Positions 41,684 through 48,090 of a DNA stretch of 48,090 bases are shown here, piece by piece (position 1 is the stretch's first letter; every line of letters begins with the position of its first letter). The position numbers were made by a program, and so were the translations under genes. A model generated the notes under the pieces. It was not told the DNA's origin and did not search any database. It saw only the letters and a list, made by a program, of their open reading frames with translations. Origin of the DNA: Ensifer sp. IC4062 (GTDB taxonomy: Bacteria; Pseudomonadota; Alphaproteobacteria; Rhizobiales; Rhizobiaceae); NCBI RefSeq assembly GCF_020193575.1, contig NZ_JADYVD010000056.1:1-48090 (forward strand). The letters run 5' to 3'.

Positions 41684-42874
41684 ATGGCCCATGCAACATT
41701 CGACGAGAGTCTGGCGAAACCCACAGCCGCTTGGGGCGCGGTCGTATCCATGACGCTTTGCGTTGCGGTGCTCATTGCCTCGGAATTCATGCCGGTCAGT
41801 CTCCTGACGCCCATTGCGAGCGATCTTCGCCTGAGCGAGGGTCAGGTCGGACAGGCGATTTCGATCTCGGGACTGTTCGCGGTGATGACCAGTCTCTCCA
41901 TAGCGGGATTCACGCGGAACATCGACCGGAAGGTCGTCCTGTCCATTTTCTCGCTGCTGCTGACCATCTCCGGTCTCATCGTCACCTTCGCGCCCAATCA
42001 TGCCGCCCTCATGAGCGGGCGCGCGCTGCTCGGCATTGCGATCGGCGGGTTCTGGTCGATGTCCACCGCCGTCGTCATGCGCCTCGTGCCGGAGAGCGCC
42101 GTTCCGAAGGGGCTTGCGATGCTGAACGCAGGAAATGCCATCGCGGCGACGATTTCGGCTCCCCTCGGCAGCTTCCTGGGTGACTATATCGGCTGGCGGG
42201 GCGCGTTTTTCTTCGTGGTGCCTTTGGCCCTCACCGCACTTTCATGGCAGTGGATGAGCCTGCCGTCATTGCCGCCGAGCCGCCGCACGACGCAAGGCAA
42301 CGTCTTCCGCCTTCTGCGCCGCCGTCAGGTTGCCTTGGGCATGACAGCAATCCTACTTCTGTTTATGGGACAGTTTGCTCTGTTCACCTATCTGCGGCCT
42401 TTCCTGGAGTCGGTCTCGGGCTACTCGGTTTCCGCGCTTTCACTGGTTCTCTTGGCAATGGGGTTGGCCGGTGCCGCGGGAACGTGGTGCATCAGCCGCT
42501 TGCTCTCCACCCGCCTTTATTCGATCGTCATCGTCATTCCCCTCGTAATGGCCGCGCTCGCCCTTCTGCTGATCGCCATGAGTTCTCTCAAGGGCGCGGT
42601 CGCAGCCTTGCTGATCGCGTGGGGTTTTTTCGGCACGGCGGCGCCGGTCGGCTGGGGGACTTGGCTGAGCCGGGTTCTGCGCGACGATGCGGAGGCCGGC
42701 GGCGGTCTCCAGGTTGCGGTCATCCAGTTTGCGATCACGATCGGTGCGGCAGCCGGTGGCCTCCTGTTCGATTGGACTGGATGGTGGAGTTCGTTCGCCT
42801 TCGCTGCCGCCCTTTTGCTTGGTTCCTCGTTGGCCGCCTGGGTGGCCTGGATCGAGTGGGAGCATTCGCAATGA
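41684..42874 (+). CDS. MFS transporter (DHA1-type efflux pump)
   Basis: 396 residues with about 12 membrane segments. Recognisable features are the first-helix region VSMTLCVAVLIASEFMPVSL, the loop 2-3 signature in FTRNIDRKVVLSIFSLLLTI, GRALLGIAIGGFWSMSTAVV (motif near helix 4-5) and APLGSFLGDYIGWRGAFFFV (motif C-like). This build is typical of AraJ/YdhP-type sugar or drug efflux proteins. The next gene starts at the ATGA overlap. It shares a regulatory element with the hydroxylase operon, so export of its substrate or product is plausible. Confidence 0.88.
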   Translation: MAHATFDESLAKPTAAWGAVVSMTLCVAVLIASEFMPVSLLTPIASDLRLSEGQVGQAISISGLFAVMTSLSIAGFTRNIDRKVVLSIFSLLLTISGLIVTFAPNHAALMSGRALLGIAIGGFWSMSTAVVMRLVPESAVPKGLAMLNAGNAIAATISAPLGSFLGDYIGWRGAFFFVVPLALTALSWQWMSLPSLPPSRRTTQGNVFRLLRRRQVALGMTAILLLFMGQFALFTYLRPFLESVSGYSVSALSLVLLAMGLAGAAGTWCISRLLSTRLYSIVIVIPLVMAALALLLIAMSSLKGAVAALLIAWGFFGTAAPVGWGTWLSRVLRDDAEAGGGLQVAVIQFAITIGAAAGGLLFDWTGWWSSFAFAAALLLGSSLAAWVAWIEWEHSQ

Positions 42875-43335
42875 AACGGCAATCCCGCTTGGTGACGCGC
42901 CGCGCTGTCTTCGGCGCAGCTGTCGCCGGCGCCGCCATGCCTTTTCTGGCGTGGGCTCAGAAGGAGACGAGCATGAGGATACGCATCGCCTTTGCCGATC
43001 AAGATTTCACGGCGACGCTCCATGACAACCCGTCGGCCCGCGATTTCGCCTCGATGCTGCCCCTTGATCTCACGATCTCGGATTACTCCAACAACGAGAA
43101 GATCGCCTACCTCCCGCGCAAGCTGAACCTGGAGGCCAGAGGCCCGTTCTCCGATGCCGCTCCCGGCGACCTCTGCTACTATATCCCGTGGGGCAATCTT
43201 GCCTTCTTCCATGGGAACTACCGCTCCACGAGCGACCTGATCCGGCTCGGCCGTCTGGATGGCGGTGTCGAGCCCCTGCTGACGCGCGGCGAGTTTCTGC
43301 TTCGCATAGAACACCTCGCCTGGAAATCCCATTGA
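42871..43335 (+). CDS. Exported cyclophilin-like fold protein
   Basis: 154 residues; the ATG overlaps the MFS stop. The N-terminus MKRQSRLVTRRAVFGAAVAG is a Tat-like signal (R-R with a hydrophobic core, then AWAQ). The domain IRIAFADQDFTATLHDNPSA, FASMLPLDLTISDYSNNEKI, DAAPGDLCYYIPWGNLAFFH is the cyclophilin-like fold (PF18050 type) of small beta-barrel proteins often found next to alcohol dehydrogenases and reductases. Its biochemical role is not established. It is translationally coupled to the MFS gene and 12 bases before the alcohol dehydrogenase. Confidence 0.8.
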   Translation: MKRQSRLVTRRAVFGAAVAGAAMPFLAWAQKETSMRIRIAFADQDFTATLHDNPSARDFASMLPLDLTISDYSNNEKIAYLPRKLNLEARGPFSDAAPGDLCYYIPWGNLAFFHGNYRSTSDLIRLGRLDGGVEPLLTRGEFLLRIEHLAWKSH

Positions 43336-43347
43336 AAGGAATGAACA

Positions 43348-44364
43348 ATGCTTGCCACAGTTTTGCACGGGAAGGGCGACATCCGATGCGAGGAAGTAGC
43401 GGAACCCAAGATCCTTAAGCCCACTGACGCGCTCATCAAGCCGTCGGCTTCCTGCATTTGCGGTTCAGACCTTTGGCCCTATCGCGGGCTCCAGCCGATG
43501 GATGGGCCAGCACATATGGGCCATGAATACTGTGGCGTGGTGGTCGAGGTCGGCGACGAGGTGAAGACCGTGAAACCGGGCCAGTTCGTGGTGGGATCCT
43601 TCTGCATTTCCGACAATACATGTCCGCACTGCCGGTTTGGATTCCAGTCGTCTTGCGAACAGCGCGAGTTCATGTCGGCGGCACAGGCGCCTTATGCGCG
43701 CGTTCCCCTTGCGGATGGAACACTCGTTGCAACCCCCGAGATGCCGTCCGAAGACCTCATCCCGAGCCTGCTTGCGACCTCCGATGTGCTTGGCACCGGT
43801 TGGTATGCCGCAGATGCGGCACGGGTCCAGCCTGGTTCGACCGCCGTCGTCGTCGGTGACGGTGCCGTCGGCCTGATGGGCGTTCTGTCCGCCAAGCAGA
43901 TGGGGGCTGAAAAGATCATCGCGATGAGCCGCCACAAGAGCCGGCAGGACCTCGCGCTCGAGTTCGGTGCCACGCACATCATCTCGGAACGGGGCGATGA
44001 AGGCGTGGCCCGGATCAAGGAACTGACAAGCGGCGTTGGCGCAGAGTCGGTGCTTGAATGCGTGGGAACGCAGGAATCGATGATGCAGGCGATCAACTGC
44101 GCCCGGCCCGGCGGTCACATAGGTTTCGTGGGCGTGCCGCACGGTGTGCAACTGGACGGGCAGAACCTGTTCTTCGCTCAAAAGAGCCTGTTGGGCGGTC
44201 CCGCTCCGGTGCGACGTTACCTGCCATATCTGATGGATCTGGTACTGAACCGAGAGATCAACCCCGGCAAGGTCTTCGATCTTGAGGTGCCGCTGACCGA
44301 CGTCGCCGAAGGCTATCGTGCCATGGACGAGCGCCGCGCGATCAAGACGCTGCTTCGGGTTTGA
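43348..44364 (+). CDS. Zinc-dependent alcohol dehydrogenase (MDR family)
   Basis: 338 residues with AAAGGAAT upstream. The catalytic zinc Cys is in ASCICGSDLWPY and the zinc-binding His-Glu in GPAHMGHEYCGVVVEVGDEV. The structural zinc loop is NTCPHCRFGFQSSCEQ, with its Cys set nearly complete. The cofactor motif is VVVGDGAVGLMGVLSAKQMG. The C-terminus is typical. It is the last gene of the MFS-cyclophilin-ADH unit. With the upstream hydroxylase it may form an alcohol-aldehyde oxidation pair. Confidence 0.9.
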   Translation: MLATVLHGKGDIRCEEVAEPKILKPTDALIKPSASCICGSDLWPYRGLQPMDGPAHMGHEYCGVVVEVGDEVKTVKPGQFVVGSFCISDNTCPHCRFGFQSSCEQREFMSAAQAPYARVPLADGTLVATPEMPSEDLIPSLLATSDVLGTGWYAADAARVQPGSTAVVVGDGAVGLMGVLSAKQMGAEKIIAMSRHKSRQDLALEFGATHIISERGDEGVARIKELTSGVGAESVLECVGTQESMMQAINCARPGGHIGFVGVPHGVQLDGQNLFFAQKSLLGGPAPVRRYLPYLMDLVLNREINPGKVFDLEVPLTDVAEGYRAMDERRAIKTLLRV

Positions 44365-44521
44365 TGGACCGTTGAAAAATGCGCTCCGCCGCGTAAGTCG
44401 TTGCTCGAGCGGCAAGTATCGTGAATGCATCCGCAACGCAGGGTGCGCACACACAGAGTTTTGAGTGGACGGGCAGGGGCGGTGTCAGGAAGATGCTTGC
44501 GACAACTGCCGAGGGCTCGTG
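44365..44521. other. Gap before the adenylate cyclase
   Basis: About 160 bases. The cyclase reading frame is open from 44465, but without a convincing start. No hairpin or repeat stands out. Confidence 0.3.
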
Positions 44522-46435
44522 ATGGAACGCAAACTCGCCGCAATCGTAGCGGGCGATATCGTCGGCTATACACGGCTGATGTCCGAGGACGAATCCTCGA
44601 CCTACGCGGCCCTGCGCGAGGCCTTCAGCGAACTGATTATCCCGGCCGTCGAGAAGCACGGCGGCCGCACCTTCAAGACCACCGGCGACGGCTTCCTGGC
44701 GACCTTCCCGAGCGTCAACGAGGCGCTCGATGCGGCGATCGAGATCCAGAACGGCTTCGTCGAGCGGCCGTTTAACCTGCGTGTCGGCATTAACCTGGGC
44801 GACGTCATAGAAGATAATGGCGACATGTTCGGTGACGGCGTCAACGTCGCTTCCCGGCTGGAAGCCATGGCAGCCCCGGCCAGCATTTTCGTGAGCGAGG
44901 CCGTGGTCCGCAGCGCCGACCGGAGCCGTAGCAAGCTGTTCTACAGTATCGGGCGGAGGCAGGCCAAGAACATAACCGAGCCGCTCGCCGTCTACGCCGT
45001 GCGGCTCGAACCAGAGCCGGCGCGCGGCCGGGGCTGGATCGGGCGGATGGCGCTCCGCCGGCGTGCCGCTTTGCCTGTCGCGATTGGGGCCGCGGGGCTC
45101 GTCGCCGTTGCCGCTTTCGCCCAGGTGCCCGCATTGCGGGCGATCGGCACGGATCTGACCGACGGCCTCGTGCGTCTCGCAGGCGGGGAGCCTGTCGACG
45201 CTCGGCCGACGGTGGCGGTGCTGCCCTTTGACAATATGAGTGGCGAAGCCGGTCAGGCCTACTTCGCCGATGGGCTGACCGAGGACATTATCGCCAACCT
45301 GGCGCGAAACCCCGAGCTTCAGGTGATCGCGCGCAACTCTACCTTTGCGCTCCGCGGTCAGGCGGAGGACATCCGCAGGATCGGCGAGAGACTGGGCGCC
45401 GGCTATGTGGTCGAAGGCAGCGCCCGGCGCGCCGGCGATCAGCTTCGCGTGGTGGCGCAGCTCATCGATGCGCGCAGCGGCGCCCATCTCTGGTCTCGCA
45501 CGTACGACCGGCGCGTCGAGGATGTCTTCGCGCTCCAGACCGATCTGACTGCCGAAATCGTCTCACATCTGGTGTCCTATGTGCGCCAGTCGGAAGTGTC
45601 GAACGTCGCCGAACGCCCGACCGAAAACCTTCAGGCCTACGACCTCGTCCTCAAGGCGCGTGACCGCTACAAGCACGGCTCGAAGGATGCCGAGGCGCTG
45701 ATGGCTGCGCGTGCGCTGCTTCATCGTGCCCTTGAACTCGATCCCGGCTACGCCGCGGCGCGCGCCAATCTCGGCATGACCTATATCGTCGACTTCGCGC
45801 AGAACCTCAGCGGCAGGGCGACTCGGACCGATGTGGAAACGGGCCTCAGCGAGGCGCGCCAGGCCGTTCGGCTCGATCCCAATCTCGCGGTCGGCTATCA
45901 GGTCCTGAGCTTCGGGCTTTCGGTCGCCGGCGACTACGCCGGCGCCATGCAGGCCGCGCAACGGGCGGTCGAACTCAATCCGAACGACCCGGACAGCCTG
46001 ATGGCGCTGGCAAAGGCGCAGGTCCGATTCGGGAGCTATGACGAGGCGGTTCGCAACGCCGAGCGGGCGCGGCGGCTCCATCCGATGGCACCGGAGTACT
46101 ACACCTATGTCTACGGCCAGGCACTCTACGCCGCCGGCCGTCTCGATGAAGCCGACCAGGTCTTGCGGGAATGCCTGATCCGCGCGCCGCGCGAGGCGGA
46201 TTGCCTGCTGATCCACACGGCAGTCCTCACCGGAAGTGGAGACGTGCAGGGGGCGCAGCGCGCGATGGCACAGCTCACCGAAGTGGACCCTCAGTTCTCA
46301 CTTGCCACGGAACGGGCTAATCGCCGCTTTGGCAATTCTCCGCTCATGGATGAATTCCTCTCTCAGCTTGCGGAAGCCAGGGCTCCGGACGTCACAAGCG
46401 GCGTCCGACGCCCGCCGGCCGGGCCATATCTGTAG
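44522..46435 (+). CDS. Class III adenylate cyclase with TolB-like and TPR domains
   Basis: 637 residues from the ATG at 44522. The cyclase catalytic domain is at about 5-165: D12 and D56 (AAIVAGDIVGYTRLMSEDES, TFKTTGDGFLATFPSVNEAL) are the two metal-binding Asp, and GINLGDVIEDNGDMFGDGVN follows. A membrane-spanning helix lies near 177-195 (LPVAIGAAGLVAVAAF). Then comes a FlgO/TolB-like domain (VAVLPFDNMSGEAGQAYFAD, LGAGYVVEGSARRAG) and several TPRs (AVELNPNDPDSLMALAKAQV, ALYAAGRLDEADQVLRECLI). This is the common rhizobial membrane-linked cyclase with a sensory or binding tail. All catalytic residues are in place. The signal is unknown. Confidence 0.92.
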   Translation: MERKLAAIVAGDIVGYTRLMSEDESSTYAALREAFSELIIPAVEKHGGRTFKTTGDGFLATFPSVNEALDAAIEIQNGFVERPFNLRVGINLGDVIEDNGDMFGDGVNVASRLEAMAAPASIFVSEAVVRSADRSRSKLFYSIGRRQAKNITEPLAVYAVRLEPEPARGRGWIGRMALRRRAALPVAIGAAGLVAVAAFAQVPALRAIGTDLTDGLVRLAGGEPVDARPTVAVLPFDNMSGEAGQAYFADGLTEDIIANLARNPELQVIARNSTFALRGQAEDIRRIGERLGAGYVVEGSARRAGDQLRVVAQLIDARSGAHLWSRTYDRRVEDVFALQTDLTAEIVSHLVSYVRQSEVSNVAERPTENLQAYDLVLKARDRYKHGSKDAEALMAARALLHRALELDPGYAAARANLGMTYIVDFAQNLSGRATRTDVETGLSEARQAVRLDPNLAVGYQVLSFGLSVAGDYAGAMQAAQRAVELNPNDPDSLMALAKAQVRFGSYDEAVRNAERARRLHPMAPEYYTYVYGQALYAAGRLDEADQVLRECLIRAPREADCLLIHTAVLTGSGDVQGAQRAMAQLTEVDPQFSLATERANRRFGNSPLMDEFLSQLAEARAPDVTSGVRRPPAGPYL

Positions 46436-46814
46436 CGAGCCAACCATTCGCCCGCGCGGTGAAATGCACTAGGCTCATTTTCCCTTGAACACGGTTTGAT
46501 TTGTGTCAACCATGGTTGATACAAACTCTGGTAGTTGACCTTACGCGGAAACACCGTCGCGGCTGCGGGATCGCGGCTCCAGGAAGTGACGGCTCCAGTG
46601 CGGTATGGCTCGCGCAGCTTCCGGGCCTCCATGGACGGAGAAAGCTTATGCGTCCTCCCAAGCGCAGGCCTTTGCTCAATCAGCAGTAGTGGCACAACGT
46701 GACGCACGGGGTCGCCCCAGGCACATACGTCTTTCAGAAGTGAAGCACGAATGCATAGAGGATGCGAACTGGAGACTGTTCAGAGCGATGTTCGAGAAAC
46801 CGAAAGGCGGTGGC
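46436..46814. other. Intergenic region upstream of the cation ATPase
   Basis: About 380 bases. It holds the FNR/FixK-like box and palindrome described separately. Short open frames beyond them have no ribosome binding sites. The first ATG of the ATPase could lie nine codons upstream of the one used here. Confidence 0.4.
46496..46525. promoter_or_regulatory. FNR/FixK-like box overlapping a near-perfect palindrome
   Basis: TTGAT-N4-GTCAA (46496-46509) fits an anaerobox (TTGAY-N4-RTCAA). It overlaps a second symmetrical site of 26 bases centred at 46512/46513: left arm TTTGTGTCAACCA (46500-46512), right arm TGGTTGATACAAA (46513-46525), with one mismatched pair in 13. It lies upstream of the P-type ATPase gene. 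Either an FNR/FixK-type protein or another dimeric regulator may bind. Confidence 0.5.
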
Positions 46815-48090
46815 ATGGCGACCGAGACGGCAAGCGCGAGAACGATTGTTGACGCGATATCGCAGCCTCAGCACTGGCACGCAAGGACGGCCGAAGACAT
46901 ATGTGCGGCGCTGCAGACGGGCTTCGATGGTCTTACTCATGGGGAAGCCGCGCACCGCCTGAAGGTCTGCGGCCCAAACGAATTGCCGGCGACCGCTCGC
47001 GCCCACCCGCTGCTTCGCTTCCTCGCACAGTTCAACAACGCGCTGATCTATTTCCTGCTCAGCGCAGCGATCGCTGCCGTGGCTCTCGGCCATGTCGTAG
47101 ACGGAGCCGTGATTGTGATCGTGGTGCTGGTGAACGCGGTCGTCGGATTCGTGCAGGAGGGACGGGCCGAGCAGGCGCTCGATGCGATCCGCAGCATGAT
47201 CGCGGCGCAGGCCACGGTCGTGCGCGAGGGCGAGCGCCACAAGATCGATGCACGTGAGATCGTCCCCGGTGACGTGGTCGCGCTTGAGGCTGGCGATAAG
47301 GTCCCGGCCGATGCGAGACTGCTGCGCGCCCGCGGCCTCGCCGCAGACGAGGCGATCCTCACCGGCGAGTCGCTTGCGGCGGAAAAGAAAGAAGAGCCCG
47401 CTCCAGAGAATGCTTCGCTTGGCGACCGTTTTTCGATGCTCCATTCGGGGACGCTCATCACCACCGGCCAGGGATATGGCGTGGTGGTGGCAACGGGTGA
47501 CAAGACCGAGATCGGGCGGATATCAAACCTCATCAGCAGGGTGCAGACGCTGATCACGCCGCTGCTGCGCCAGGTCAACGATTTCGGCAGGATGATTACC
47601 TGGTTTGCGATTGGTACTGCTGCAGCCTTGTTCGCTTTCGCCGTGCTGGTGAGAAGCTATGATTGGCTCGAAGCCCTGATGGTCGTGGTCGCGCTTGCGG
47701 TCGGCGTGGTGCCTGAGGGCCTTCCTGCGGTCATCACCATCACGCTGGCGATCGGAGTCCGTCGGATGGCAGCACGCAACGCGGTCGTGCGACGGCTCCC
47801 GGCCGTCGAGACGCTGGGCGCCACATCGGTGATCTGCTCCGACAAGACGGGCACGCTGACAAAAAACGAAATGACAGTGCGCCAAGTGGTCACGGCGCTC
47901 GGGGTGACGGAGCTTTCGGGTTCGGGATATGCGCCGGAGGGAAGGCTGATGTCGTCGGGCGGCCGTGAAGCACAGCCGGACGCCGCGCGCGACGAACTGA
48001 TCCGCGCTGCGCTACTTTGCAATGACGCCCGACTTATGGAACGCGAGGGACGATGGTCGGTGCTCGGGGACCCCATGGAGGGTGCATTGG
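46815..48090 (+). CDS. P-type cation-transporting ATPase (P2 type), 3' end outside window
   Basis: The first 425 codons are present and open to the window edge. The N-terminal cation ATPase head (ICAALQTGFDGLTHGEAAHR, GPNELPATARAHPLLRFLAQ, FNNALIYFLLSAAIAAVALG) is followed by the actuator motif TGES at about 183. The metal-site PEGLP lies in GVVPEGLPAVITITLAIG, and the phosphorylation motif DKTGTLTKNEM starts at D343. This is the calcium/magnesium-like or sodium/potassium-like P2 group, about 900 residues when complete. It would pump cations across the inner membrane. ATG 46815 is preceded by the weak AAAGGCGG. A FixK-like box upstream suggests induction at low oxygen. Confidence 0.9.
   Translation, partial: MATETASARTIVDAISQPQHWHARTAEDICAALQTGFDGLTHGEAAHRLKVCGPNELPATARAHPLLRFLAQFNNALIYFLLSAAIAAVALGHVVDGAVIVIVVLVNAVVGFVQEGRAEQALDAIRSMIAAQATVVREGERHKIDAREIVPGDVVALEAGDKVPADARLLRARGLAADEAILTGESLAAEKKEEPAPENASLGDRFSMLHSGTLITTGQGYGVVVATGDKTEIGRISNLISRVQTLITPLLRQVNDFGRMITWFAIGTAAALFAFAVLVRSYDWLEALMVVVALAVGVVPEGLPAVITITLAIGVRRMAARNAVVRRLPAVETLGATSVICSDKTGTLTKNEMTVRQVVTALGVTELSGSGYAPEGRLMSSGGREAQPDAARDELIRAALLCNDARLMEREGRWSVLGDPMEGAL

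Overview
The window looks like a piece of an alphaproteobacterial (Rhizobiales, Sinorhizobium/Ensifer- or Mesorhizobium-like) genome, probably an accessory replicon or island. The reasons are the high GC content, a rhizobial intergenic mosaic repeat near 27.8 kb, DUF6074-type and other small rhizobial proteins, a class III cyclase with TPR repeats, and many solute transporters tied to opine/osmolyte and uronate catabolism. No rRNA, tRNA, CRISPR array or intact transposase was seen.

Layout. (1) 1-6.3 kb is a sparse, decaying stretch: the tail of a frameshifted small heat-shock protein, small conserved hypotheticals (a FlbD-like protein, a HEPN-type protein, a DUF6074-type protein, a 54-residue membrane protein), and wrecks of a glyoxalase-fold gene, a cyclase/ATPase TPR tail and a uridine-kinase-like gene. 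(2) 6.3-12 kb holds an intact exported TPR protein, a gutted peptide ABC ATPase, an aldehyde dehydrogenase broken by one small deletion, and an intact B12-binding radical SAM protein. (3) 12.2-15.8 kb is a second graveyard. It contains remnants of a glycine/proline betaine ABC transporter (binding protein and ATPase), a proline-racemase-family epimerase, a GATase-like AraC regulator, and an etfB/etfA fusion left by a deletion.

(4) 15.8-27.8 kb is an intact methylated-osmolyte island. A left-pointing unit carries an N-methylproline demethylase (StcD-like) and a DMSP-lyase-family cupin and runs into the broken etfBA. Divergent from it is a TetR regulator followed by a P5C-reductase-like enzyme, a betaine-type binding protein, a second TMADH/DgcA-like demethylase and an Ldh2-family reductase. 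Next come a Rieske N-demethylase and its reductase (GbcAB/Stc2-like), divergent from a LysR regulator across a near-perfect palindrome. Together these could strip methyl groups from proline betaine or glycine betaine and channel the product to proline or glycine. The DMSP-lyase-like cupin suggests that a sulfur analogue is handled as well.

(5) 27.9-33.6 kb is a complete unsaturated-uronate operon read leftwards: TRAP transporter (P-Q-M), GntR regulator, kduI, kduD, kdgF. (6) 34-37.1 kb carries a Gfo/Idh/MocA oxidoreductase, a zinc-ribbon protein, an NDUFA9-like epimerase and a VOC protein. (7) 37.3-44.4 kb is a LysR gene divergent from a two-subunit molybdenum hydroxylase plus cytochrome c, then an MFS transporter, a cyclophilin-like exported protein and a zinc alcohol dehydrogenase. 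The LysR/hydroxylase gap and the MFS upstream region share a conserved element of about 40 bp, which suggests one regulon. (8) 44.5-48.1 kb is an intact adenylate cyclase and the 5' part of a P-type cation ATPase, preceded by an FNR/FixK-like box that overlaps a strong palindrome.

Frameshifts and nonsense codons are concentrated in 1-15.8 kb, and genes from 15.8 kb onward are clean. This favours real gene decay over poor sequence. All functional names come from reading the translations and motifs. No database search was run.
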